Assembly (NCBI RefSeq): GCF_040807025.1
Contig: NC_090956.1
Coordinates: forward strand, 5,258,517-5,322,516
DNA from: Struthio camelus
Lineage: Eukaryota; Chordata; Aves; Struthioniformes; Struthionidae
Reading direction: 5' to 3'
DNA: 64,000 nt
Made by a program: the position numbers and the translations under genes. Of this stretch, positions 39,022 through 50,500 are shown in pieces. The notes beneath the pieces are model-generated. The model made no database searches and had not been told where the DNA came from. It worked only from the letters and a program-made list of their open reading frames with translations. Numbering within the stretch: the stretch's first letter is position 1; each line of letters opens with the position of its first letter.

Positions 39022-39208
39022 CAGCCTGATGTGTCCTGCCCTGTGATGGGCTGCTCCTTGGACCATCTCCAGCTGCATTGAAAGCAGAAATGCAGACCAT
39101 GTAGCGTGTGTGGCTGGTCAGGTTTTTGAGCCGGACTGTTGTCTCCGGGAGGAAGAGGACCTTCACTTTCTCCGTGTCATTTTGGATGTCACTCTCCCAG
39201 TAATAAAT
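39022..39208 (-). CDS. SDK1: SDK1 exon: second half of FN3-11
   Basis: This exon is 187 bp, with acceptor ATACAG above 39208 and donor GTATGA at 39021; phase in 0, phase out 1. It begins [14 protein letters not shown], continues through [19 protein letters not shown], and ends with the FN3 G-strand region [16 protein letters not shown] and RTHQA. Two N-glycosylation sequons (NDT, NLT) are present. All FN3 hallmark residues (YY in C, L-x-N-L before Y-x-V, FNAAG) are intact. Confidence 0.94.
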
Positions 39209-40651
39209 CTGTATGAACAGAGAGATGCTGAAGTATATCCTACACCTAGCTTACAACCTGAGTATTGTAGGCTATAAAAGATGGTCAGGAAGACGGTGTA
39301 TCTTGCTCCAGACTCCTCCATTAGGTAGAATACTAACACTTTTTATCAGGTGCCCAAACTTTATTCTTCCTTTAGCAAATTCCCCTGAGTACAGTGACAG
39401 GGTGACTGAGTACATCATTCAAAAGTAGAGCACAGGTTGAAGAATATGGCCTAGTGACAGTAGATATGAACTTCCAGAGTTCAGTAATGAGAGGCCAGTT
39501 TTTAAATTCTCCCTAAAATGCTAGCTATCTGTCAGCAATGGCACCCTGATACACTATATCTATAACTCGCCTCTGTATGAACAAAATAGTTTCACCATTT
39601 GTGTTCACACATGGTATCCACATGGTTGTGGATAGCCAAGTCAAGCTTGTTATTGCCTTCCTGAAAGGGGTAATGAAGACTTTTCCTGAAGTTCCTTGAA
39701 GTACTTTTTCCCATTCTCTCCTTACATAATTTTAATCCTGATGCCATAAAATTAGGCTTCAGAGAAGATGATTCCAAAAGAAAATGTGGTGCCAGCCCTA
39801 CTTATTGGACAGCCTGGCACTGAGAGCATTACAGCAGGCCAAAGCAAGCCAGAAAGTTGATGGAGAAAGGCCAAGGCAAGGGTCTACCTTGGCCCTACAA
39901 GCCAAGCTCTTAGAATCATCTATATACATGTGAAAGGAAAAGTACATGAATTGATATATAAGGTTGCTTGTCACTGCCAGGAAAGGATGCCAGATTATTT
40001 ACAGTGGCTTGGCTTTTCTTCACTTATGGACCTAAATTCATGGAGGGGGCAGAGCCAGACACTGAACCCAAGCCAAGTTCCACTGTTTGTAGACTTGCCC
40101 ATTTCTACTCTCTCTGAGGGTCCATTCTCATTCTGGAGAGGCTAGCAACATGCTTCTGCAACATGCCTCATCTCCTACAAACCAAATGCAATTAATACTA
40201 TGATTTAATTTTGTTAAAGCTAAGGGAATGAAACGATTCTTCTGAAATCTGACCTGGCTCTGGCTTCTAGTCTAGAGAAAATTCTAGTTTTCCTGATGGC
40301 TTGTAACATTCGATAGACAGAAAGCTCAGTTAATTTCCTTTCTTTTTCTTCTTGCCCCTAGCTCTTTTGTGTTTGCTGCTTTTTGGAGCAGACATTGCCT
40401 GCATGAGTGGAGCTCCCACCACTGTCTGTATGCCCTGTTTCCCCATCCTCTCCTTCTCTGCAAATAGTAAGACACTCTTTTTTTCCTTTTCTCTACTTCA
40501 TTTCATTTCTTCTGGTTTTGGGACACAGCACCATTTCCTTACTGCTTTCATTTGCCTTACGTATTGAGGGTAGCCATAGTTGTAGAGCTATCTTGCAAGT
40601 AATAGCAAAGCCAAGCAAGATAAATGAAACTACTAGAAACAGAAGGATTGC
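39209..40651 (-). other. SDK1: SDK1 GC-AG intron (1,443 bp)
   Basis: The intron starts GCAATC on the minus strand (40651-40646) and ends ATACAG (39214-39209). Known GC-AG introns are spliced by the major spliceosome and usually compensate with a strong AG|GCAAGT context; here +5 and +6 are T and C, so pairing with U1 would be poor. The FN3-11 frame continues open to a stop at 40495-40493. Possible minus-strand poly(A) hexamers inside the intron are ATTAAA at 40209-40204 and AATAAA at 39365-39360. Confidence 0.85.
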
Positions 40652-40767
40652 CTTGTAGCCTTGTATGTTCCCATTTTGGCTGTCGACAGGAGGGGGGTCC
40701 CAGGTGAGCTCCAGCTGGCTTGCGGAAAGGGAGTTTACTTGGATGTTCTGCGGGGCCATGGCTGGTG
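40652..40767 (-). CDS. SDK1: SDK1 exon: first half of FN3-11, followed by a GC donor
   Basis: This exon is 116 bp with acceptor CTAG above 40767; phase in 1, phase out 0. It encodes [20 protein letters not shown], then [18 protein letters not shown], the A to C strands of an FN3 domain. The conserved end GYK is followed on the minus strand by GCAATC, not GT (40651-40646), so the border is a GC donor. The next exon begins IYYWE in matching phase. The only nearby GT that keeps phase (after 18 more bases) would insert six hydrophobic residues into the C strand, which is unlikely as the main product. The reading frame stays open into the intron down to 40493. Confidence 0.92.
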
Positions 40768-41050
40768 CTAGAAAGAAAGAAGGACAGAAGAATTAATACC
40801 GACAAGCAGAACTAGTTCATATCCAGGTTGCCATTTTCTGTTTGTGGAATGACCCAGGACAGACTCTGTTTACGCCACAAGTCAGCCAATAGAGTTAGCC
40901 CTGAAGCCATCTATATCACAGGGAAGTCTCAGGTATAAATCTGCAGCACACGTGGATGGAGGATCAGCCAAGCCTCTGGAGCTGGTCACATTTTCTGTCT
41001 CACACTGACTGGGTTAGACAATGAATAAGCCCAGCAGCTTTGGGGGCGGA

Positions 41051-41100
41051 GGGAAGAGAGAGAGAGAGAGAGAGGGAGGGAGGGAGGGAGGGAGAGAGAT
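41051..41100. repeat. GA/GGGA purine tract with G-quadruplex pattern
   Basis: A GA dinucleotide run (about 41055-41073) passes into five consecutive GGGA units (41074-41093). G-triplets with single-A loops meet the usual quadruplex pattern on the + strand. The SDK1 transcript would carry the complementary pyrimidine tract about 310 nt upstream of the exon at 40767. Confidence 0.9.
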
Positions 41101-42359
41101 TGAGAAAATTCTTTATTCTATGGTAATGTTTCAGGCTTGCCTTTGGCAGTGATATGTTCCTGAATGACCACTCTTGAAAGCACCTGGGTGACCAGAAGCA
41201 ATGCCAGTTGCCTCTTGCCACCATCAGCCTGGCCTTTCTACTTGGTTACAAGGCTTTGCAATGGCCTGTTTGCATCACTCCAGCAATTAGGGCCAAAATA
41301 CCATTTGAAATTACCTCCAGAACAGGTCAGATACAAATCAGTTCAACTAATATTCCATGTAAAACAAGAAGGCTTTTAGTTTGGCACTTGTTAGCTCTGA
41401 TTTCATTACACCTTCACACATACATACTGGACCTTCTCAGCTCACGATGGCATTTCTTCTTCTTCACACTGCACTGTACTAGAAAACTCATCTTTCCCTT
41501 CCTTTGAGTGCACCTGGGTCACGCCATCTTTCCTTTTTGTCATCATCCAACTTGGTGCAGGTGCATTTTCCTCCCCAGTGGCTAGCAAGGACGCCTCCGG
41601 CAGATCTTAACAAAACCGCGCATGTGCTGTCTGCAGAAAAGCTGCTGAAGCACGACCTGCTCAGACTCCAGAAGTAGCAAAGGAAAGGCAAGGCAAAGGG
41701 CACACTCTTCTCCTTTCTCCTAGTTCATGGTGCTGCAGCCTTTGCCCAAAATCCCTGAGAAAGCTACCTCTTTTCTCTGTGCCCACTTATGGGCCATGAA
41801 TAGAAGTGATAAAACATCCACTACTCAAGTATGATAGCCCTGGTTATCTGTCCCTCTGGAGAGTTCTTTCTTTAGCAAGAATGACCTTCATAAGTCACAC
41901 TTTTCCACCAATATTCCCTCCGCCCAGCGTTATGAAATAAAATAGTAATTAACACCCACTCAGCCTGACACCAACTATTTATTTTGTTCTAACTGTGTGG
42001 TTTCCATATTATCACTGCCCACCCTGCCGTTAATGGAAATGTTAATAACCAGCGCCAGGTTGTTGTGACAGATGCTTGGGCTCATTATCAGAAATTCTTA
42101 TTTACCGCTCCATTAAACGACAGAACTGCACAAAAAAAACAATTCAATCAAAACTAACTGGAGGAATTTTAACAGCTACATTAATAATCCAAAACATAAA
42201 TAAAGTTAATGTCTTTTGCATGTTTGCCATCGGCAACTCTATTGCAAAATTATTGTTCTACAATTAAAACGTGAAAGGCAAAATTGAAAATAGCCATTAT
42301 CCTAGTGCTCGGTTAAAACTGTTTGTTTATTATATTTTTTGTTTCCTTTTGGATGGAAT

Positions 42360-42620
42360 TGGGTGCAGCGAATGCACGAGGTGACAGTGAGCAGCAAGCA
42401 GAGCACAGCGAGGCTCATTCGCGGGGCACGCGCGTGTCTCGTCGCTGCCCCGTCTCCTCCGCGTCTCACGGGGGAACGAAGGCGGCAGCGAGCTGCATTC
42501 ACGGCAATGCAGCGCTGTTCTCTGAAGGGCCGAAAATCTCAAGATTTCGAGACTTTTACAGCACACATCAGGGTGCGAGGCCAAACCGTTCACACAATAC
42601 AAACCTGAAAACACGGCTCG
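42360..42620. promoter_or_regulatory. Intronic CpG-rich patch
   Basis: Clustered CpG (GCGGGGCACGCGCGTG at 42420-42436, and more to 42500) directly beside an AT-rich segment with TAAT cores. It may be an intronic enhancer or a noncoding RNA start; no exon is evident. Confidence 0.35.
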
Positions 42621-44611
42621 GCGATTTGCAGATGATGACATGCTCGGGGAAACAGGAATATGCACAATCACGGAAAAAATGGATCGCTTTAGCAATGTGT
42701 TTTCTTCCTAACTAGTGACACTGTTCTCTGTCCTGAGCTGACAGCTTCAGAGTACTCTCAATATGCAGGTCTGAAGTGCCGTCTACAACACCGTTTTGAC
42801 TTGAACTCCACTTGCCAGGCTAGAAAAATGCTTCAGAGATGCGACCGTCAGGAAGAGCTGGTGATACAGCCCGTCGCCGCACTCACCACCCTTTCCGCAA
42901 CCCCTTCTGGAGCACGTCTAAGGCACACAAAGGTTAAAAACTGCCGACCATCATTCTCCACTGACACCCTCACTGCTGGAGCTGCACTTTTGCTGGCAGG
43001 GTGTTGGCAAATTTGACAGGAGAAAACAACAAAAAGATAGTGTGGAAAAAGCCATTTCTCTTTTCTACCCCAGAGCTTAGACGACATGCAAATAGTGTTT
43101 GGTTTTGTGCCCTGTGAGTCTGTCCCTCTGCTCAGCTTTCAAAGGCTGGGGCGTCCCTCCCCTGGTAAGCACAGATTTCATGTTGGTAACAAGGGACAGC
43201 AGAAGAGTGCTGCTTATGCTTGATGCTGCTCTGTGCAGACAGCACGTTAAGGGTGAAATGAAATACTGCAAAAGACGTAAATACATCCCTACAGACTCTA
43301 CCTGTTTGAAACCCCATACCATTCGCCGAATGCATGGGGAGCCTGTACCAATAAAAGCAAATACCTTTGAAAGGTGAATTCAAAAGCCTTTTGCCTTCTA
43401 GAAATGCAGTTCTGAGCTTTCTGAGCTCTGAGTTTTTTCATGACCGTTGATATCACTAATACATAAAAGCAGGGTTAAAGCTGCATACCCCACACTGCTG
43501 TAGGTGTTAGTGACATTATCAACTACAGCAGGAGTGACACGGACCCCAGGGGTTCACTCTCAACTCTTAGCAGGTAGAAAGCATCTCACTTTCCCTGAAA
43601 AAAGGTATGCATTCATCATGTCTGAGTCTGTCCATGTATCCTGCATTGGCATCTCAGGCAGATATTTGCAAACATTTATTTTCTTACCAGATTTCAATTC
43701 ACCTTTAAGGCTGTCTCTGAAATTCTCTCTCTGCCAAAAATTACGGAGAAAAGCCTGAGCAGACTGCACAGTAATTAGTAGAAAATAATAACACTGGGCT
43801 GGGATGATGTTGGCAGGACTGTGCAAAGACAACAAATCTATCTGGAAACACAACAAGAGGGAGAGTCAACATGTGCTCATGAATAAAGTTACACACCTAA
43901 ATCCACATTTAAACATCTCGCTACCCTGATTTTTCAGTCACGTTGAACAGTGTCTGCTCATGCTGCAGCCAATCTGAGCTCGCAAATGCCTACAACCTCT
44001 AGAAGAGGTGCTTAAAATCCCGAGGGGCCAGCCTGCACCAGAGCTCCTCAAACTGCAGAAGGTTCACCTTAGTTTTTCCTGCCGCTTGCCTGGCACATTT
44101 GCTCTGTGGGCTGTGTGGCGCTGACAACTTGCCATCAATGCGCAGGTACTGCTGCGCTTCCATTCCTTTTCTTAGTGACAGTTGCTACGATGCTCTGTAG
44201 CACAGGTAGGCTACAAATCCTTGTGATTCATCGTCTAAACTTAATAACTGTTTTTATGAAATATTCTTTGCTGCTGCTATGTCTGCTCAAATTCTGGTAG
44301 CCCAGGAGTTCTCCTCTACTGATTTTCCTAGTACTATGTCAAGAAATTTAGAGACAAGTGGGGGTAAGACGCCTGATACTCAAGCCATTTAAACAAACAT
44401 GCAGACAAAAATGAGCAGAAAGCTGCAGTGGATGAGACTGAAGTTTTTCTATGCATCAGCTTGATCCCACAGTTTCAAACAATCCAGGTAGATTTCTGTT
44501 TCGTAAAGACATCTGATCCTTTTCTATCTGGCAAGCACTTTCCTTTCAGTTCATCAAAGCACGGTTTTGTGAACATGCCTGCTTTTATTCCCTAGCAATC
44601 GATATATTTGC

Positions 44612-44712
44612 ATTTTGGTGTTAGCACCTAGAGGCCAGAATCTCATTGCACAATGTACTGCATAAACACAGAACAAAGAGACAGCTCCAGGCCTGAAAAG
44701 CTTCTAATCCGT
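44612..44712 (+). mobile_element. Ancient amniote SINE-like fragment
   Basis: The words GCACCTAGAGGCC, CATTGCACAATGTACTGC, ATAAACACAGAACAAAGAGA and AGCTTCTAATC occur in order. They match, with decay, a repeat common in turtles and crocodilians that reads around AGAGGCCCC..ATTGTGCTAGGCGCTG..AACAAAGAGACAG..GAGCTTACAATC. The recognition is from memory; I cannot give a curated family name. Confidence 0.6.
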
Positions 44713-44884
44713 ATGGCTACACATTATAATGGAGAGGTAGTTGCAGCATGTTCCAGCGTATTTGCAGTAATCTTATCTACCTAGCCACTAACGACAAGAG
44801 AGAAGACACAGCAATGTCCAATTTAGCTGGTGCTAACAATTAAAGCATGCACATGCAGCACCTCAAAAGTTTACACCCGGTTTT

Positions 44885-45110
44885 ACCAATCATGGAAAAA
44901 CAGAGCTGGAAAAGAACTTGGGAAGGGTCAAACAATCCATCCTCCTGCGTCATCCCGGGGAAAGCTCTGCTGGGCAGATCTTTGTGTAATCTTGATCATG
45001 GACCTCTTTCCAGACACCCCCCGCTGCCCCCACGCAAACTCTGCCAGCGTAACCCCATCTTCAATCTTAGCATTTAATCTTAGGTTACGTTTTTTCTTAA
45101 TGCATTTTCT
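44885..45110 (-). mobile_element. CR1/L3-like LINE 3'-end fragment
   Basis: The + strand begins AATCATGGAAAAACAGAGCT, then GGAAAAGAACTTGGGAAGGG and CAATCCATCCTCCTG. That is the order of the antisense reading of an old CR1/L3-like 3' end (sense on the minus strand). The remainder decays quickly. Tentative. Confidence 0.45.
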
Positions 45111-47451
45111 TTTTCGCATTTAAGCTCTGTTCCTACAGTGGACATGGAGAACTGACTGTTCCCTTTCGCTTTGCAGCAGCTGCCCTCAAGTTATGGCATA
45201 GATAAGCAATAGTTAAGTGGATTATAAAAACCAACCACAACAAAAATGGAGAGGTCACAAGATGAAACAGCACGACTACACTGATTAGCAGGGTGGGCAC
45301 AACAAAAAGTTTTCTTGCAATATTGTCTCAGAGAAGTGCAAGGATGGTATCTTTCAAGAGCGAACAAAGAGGTATCTCTGCAGATGTTTACAATCACTCC
45401 TTCCATGGAGGAAAAGCTGCACGAGAGAAAACTGTTCAGTGTTTATTGGCCACGTCCTTTGGGTGTCTGTGAAAAGGAGGTGGGAGGAACTAACTCGGTC
45501 TCCGTGCAGCAACACCTCTGGATGCCATCAGGAAGCCGTGTGAACTATGCTGATTAATTCAATAACAATAAGTTAATTGTGCTTCAGAAATAACTACTGT
45601 GAAGCAGCCTTCCGCTGTGACAAAGCAGTACAAGTTGTATTTGGAATGTAAAAGATATTTCCCACCAACTTCTGGCTGTTTTAAGCTAGGCTACATTTTG
45701 TGATGAAAGTACTTTTTTTCCCTTTTTTTTTTTTTTGGTGCCTTCCAGTATCACTGAGATCTATTTTAGATGCAATAAGACAGACAGATCCAGCCACAGA
45801 GGATACATACTGACATCCTTAACCCTTCCAACACAATTCCAGTTGCTAACATTTGACCTGACTAGTGCTTTAACCACCTTACTCAGGCATCACAGTTTGG
45901 CACCAAAGACTAGTGCTCTGCCAGTTGTTAACTTAGACGGGTTCATGGTCATGCTGAAACCCGAAGCAAGTCTCAGAAAAGGAGCAATCTGTTCTCCTCC
46001 ATCTTTGAGAAGCCCCACCTCCTACTAGGGGAGCTAGAACAGCTGCAAAAAGCCAGGTTTTAGTGGGCAATTACCTTTCTTCAGGGGAGAAATCTGTGTG
46101 TTGATTTACATCATAGCATGGATCAGGGTAAGAGAAAATGGAACACTCCCTAGTCTGCAAGAGACCAATGGACGATGATACAAGAACTTCTTGAATAACA
46201 TCTCCGTTACCCTCACAAACACTGAGAAAGGGGGAGCACAATGTAATCTAAGGAAAAACAGAAAGATAGCCAGAACCACTCTGGCAGAAAAAAGAGGCCG
46301 GTCAGCAGACAGAGAATGGAGTATCAGGATGGGGCTTTTGGGAACCAAGCACGCCTGCTATTACTTTGCTTTGCGTCATATTGTCCAGACCGACTAACGC
46401 AGTTCCCTCCCTGAACATGGTGAGTGTGGAAAGTACTTTTGTTACATCCAGTTTCTAAGGGTATTACAGACATAAGAAAGCATAAATAAAAGTAGCTGCA
46501 AATGACAGCCATATGGAACACCCCCAGCTTCTCTCTTTAGTGTGGGGAAGCTTCCCAACTCTCTTTAGGGTTATCTTCAGCATTTCGGAGAGGTACAAGG
46601 AGGGGAGAAGGGGTTAAAGAGGGACAGACAGATCATACTCACCACACTTATCAGAAAAAGGCTGAAATGAAACAAGGATTAGAAATGGAGTATCCTTTCC
46701 ATGGACCCAGACTCTAGGAAGTTATTTGCCAAAACCATTTTTTCAAACCAAAGAGGCAATCATGTTCTGAAGAAACCTCCACAGATATGACTTATTCATG
46801 AAGAAGCTTTATAAAATGGCAAACGAGTCAAGCAGAAACAATTCACACCCACTCGCTCACCTTCTCTTCCAGCAATGGTGAAAATCCTGTTGCTGTGATT
46901 ACTAATCTTTGAATACAGTTTTCAGATATCCCAAAGAGCCATGTGCAATCCAGGATTTCCACAGCGCAGATACGATCCGAATGATGCAGAAAAGGTACCA
47001 GGTTTGCATTACAATGTCTACAAGCAAGGCCTGGCTACCTCACAGAGTAGTACTGCAAAACGGTTACAGCCTGCAGACAGAACCCAGACACTTTGCTGCT
47101 GCCAAAGCCCACAGTTCTACTTACCTAATAAAAGCCTTAAATAGACTATTACTTTGGATACGGAGACCATCCATCAAGTGACTGGGAATGTCCTGCCCAA
47201 AGGAGAAGCCCTTACAGAACTGTCAGACTGCCTATGGAAAGGGCGCACGGGTAGTTAAAACAGGAAGGGGGAAAACAATAAAAAGAGCTTTTTTCTCTAT
47301 TTTTTATGTGTTGATGAGGATGCGCTCCCACCTAGGCAGGCAGCCGATCCGTCAGCAGAGCTGGACCCATGAGTGGGAACAGCAAGAGTCTGACAAGCAT
47401 TAGGTACGCACAAACAAACAGGCTTAAACCTACGAGCTCAAAACCCCCCTC

Positions 47452-47565
47452 GCTTACATCAATGTAAATCAGGGTTGGCTCCACTAAAGCTAGTGGAGCT
47501 AAACCAGGGTGAAAGTTGTGTAACTGAGAGCAGCATTAGCTCTGATGAGTGCAGGATTTGCCCCC
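47452..47565. mobile_element. Palindromic MITE-like remnant
   Basis: An imperfect palindrome centred near 47489. The inner arms GCTCCACT and AGTGGAGC are perfect. The outer parts TTACATCAATGTAAATCAGG and GTGTAACTGAGAGCAG match an old palindromic element abundant in reptiles (TACACC..GTAAATC..ACTCCA..TGGAGT..GATTTACAC..GTAACTGAGAGC). Ends near a GGATTTGCCCC right terminus. Confidence 0.65.
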
Positions 47566-50500
47566 CAGGAGGTACTGAGGGTTGCTCAAGTATGCAAGAG
47601 ATGGCAAAGAACTGCTGAGCACCTGCTACATCGGCCTGACTCCTCTCTCACTTACACCAGGAGGAGTGGGAGCAGCACCATGGGGGAAAGTGCCATTTTC
47701 AATTCTCTGAAAATAGTCTATCCACTAGATTGAGTCAAAGCTACATGCTTCAGACTCTCTCCCTGGGCGCCGGGTTCCCACGACGACTCCTCCTCCATTT
47801 ATAGTCTTGCTCCTCTCATTATAACTTGCTAGTCCCCCACTCTAATATCATAATATCACAATGTCAGCAGTCAAAAGCACCCACTCAATGTTCACTAACG
47901 GTAACAGCAGCAGCTACTAAAGCCTGTATGAGCACCGACAGTTCCTTATATGCCACTAAAGTCAAGAGACATGTATCAGATAATTAGGGTGAATCTCCTC
48001 TGTATTTGCCATATCCCAGAAGTTAAAACCCATATAAAAAAAGTCAAACTGAGCAGGTGAGATCTGCCACTGAGATAACCTTTCTCTGTGGCTTTTGAAA
48101 CAAGTTGGGTAGTCCACCCCCACGAGGGATTAACTTAGGATTTACAAATTGCCACGGTCAGGGAACCTCAGGGTGTCTACAGAGGACTGTGATCTTGTGA
48201 TCCCGGGGAGAGAGAGAGAGAGAAAATTTACATCTTCTGGATTTTGAACGAGAAATCTTTGTTTATTTTTTAATTACAGACTTCCTGAGTTCAGTTCATC
48301 ACTGTGGTCCCATACCCCAATTTCACCCTAGTGCCTGGAGTGCTGTGGTCATAGTATTTTAGAACATTGTTAATTCACCATTTCATAAAAAATGGCAACC
48401 TTTTTGCTTTCAGTCTGCAAGGGGCAACCTGAAAGGCCTTGAGTTCCCTGGCTGATGATGGATACAGCAAACAGATGTCAGAAAAGAAAACCTACTGTGC
48501 TTCTCTACAGCTGGGTTCACAGCAAAGCCATAAAGAGGAGGCAAAGCCACGGGAGCTGAGACCCAGATGAAAAACCTCACAACATTTTGCTCTTGTACAC
48601 CAGGATGAATGAATTCAAGCAGTGTGTACAAGGACAGTACAATTAGAAGAAACAGATATTTGGCTGCAAATATAACCCTTTAGTCAAAAATACTCAAATT
48701 CCATCCTGTGTCTGCTGGAATATAAGTTATCAGCCAGGGGTTTTCTCACTTCTTTAACAGTGTAATTTATGGTCCATTTTGCTTTAACAGCAATTTCTCA
48801 TGTATTTTAAAGGAAGGTTAATTCCTTTGCTTATAATGGAGTTGCTTCGCTGTAAGTTCACTAAGGCTTTGCACACACGATTGCAACGCTCAGCCCTCCG
48901 CCTTCTATGTCCTGTGCACGGATGTCCCTGCACTAAGTTCTTCACAGGCCGTATAACACAGCAGCAGAGCTGCTAATAGCCAATTTGTCCTAGCACTCCC
49001 ACTACCGTTTGCACCAGCTACACAGCAAAGACAGGAGCTCTGCTGATAAATTCAAGCGTGGACAGCATCTCTGTCTTGGGCTCGAGTCAGTGCTGAAAAC
49101 CAACATCAAATTGTTGGGTTTGTAAGAAGGAAGTTCATCATCTGGGCAAGCACTGCATGGCAATCGCAGTTCAATGCCACCTGTGCTAACAGTAACAGCC
49201 GAAGAGAAAAGTAAGCTCAGTTGATCAGAAACTGATTATATTTTTGCATGGACAGAAACATCTTTCCTACACTGAGACGTAATAAAAAGAGGCAATTAAA
49301 CCAGAGCTAAACAGGAGCTGTTGCACTGTATAAAGCATTGTGCTGCACCAAAGGCTGCTTATGACCAATATTAACAATTTAATGAGCCGTTAATGAGGCA
49401 CATATTCAGCTTTTACTTGCAGCATGAAAACATTGCAAATCATTTTAGGGAGCTTCTGGACTGCCAATGGAGAATTAAAGATGTCAAATAAGCCTATCAA
49501 ATCTATGTCTCAATCTGGACACTATGTTCCAGTGCATTCTTAAAATTCCTTTTTCTATATGGTAGAATAACTTGCTTTGACAGCAATACAACTCGCACTT
49601 AGACTTTGCCTCCTTCTAGCTTGACATTAGATTTCAGTCTCCAGAGAGCTGCAGGGATGTCTTTTTGACATGTTGACATTAAGGACACTTCTTCCACAGA
49701 CTCACACTGGCACAGTTACATTCCGCCTTACCGTTACCAGATTACCGTTACTGAGCTAAGCTACCAAATTTGGAGCTTTAATTATGAAACCTCTGTGCTC
49801 ATCTAAAAAACAGATTAAGATCCTAAAGCTACCCTTAAAAAGTAGCCAGTCTGAGCAGGAAAGGGAGCTAAGGTTTATACAGAGAATTCATATCCATAAA
49901 TCCCCAGCAGCGCAGCTCCACCAGTAACAAGCAGTGACTAATGCTCTAATGTAGGCACACTTTTGTTGTTATTTTTTACTGTCCTGTCACAGCCCTGCTG
50001 GATTAGATAATGCAACTGAGTGCTATCTATACTGCTATTACCACCAGTGGAGCTGCATTGATGGGAACAACACATCCAATTTGGGCTTGCTGTAGACAAG
50101 CCCCAAGTGAAAACCATGTATACAGCGAGTCTGGATGAGCTTAAAACCCACCAAGAAATACTGATACGATCTACCCGGTGGCTGATGCTACTTTCAGAAA
50201 TGGAAGGCTCTTGGGGTACAGGGGTTACAATCGTAACGGTTTCCAGTAATGCAAGAGAAACTGAAAAGAGGTTTCTTTCCCAGTCCAAACAGGAAATGTC
50301 TCTTCACTCCTCTTTTTTTACCCTCCATTTTCCTACAGCTTTCCTTCCTTACTCTGCTCTCATCTGACTCTGCTCTTTTGGCACAGTGTTTGAGAACGTG
50401 GCTTGGATCTTTTAACTCTGAGCTCAGCTGAGGACCTCTCCTCACTTCGGTAGAAAGGCACTGGGGGCAGGACAGAAAGCCAGTGTCACTCCTGGAGGAC

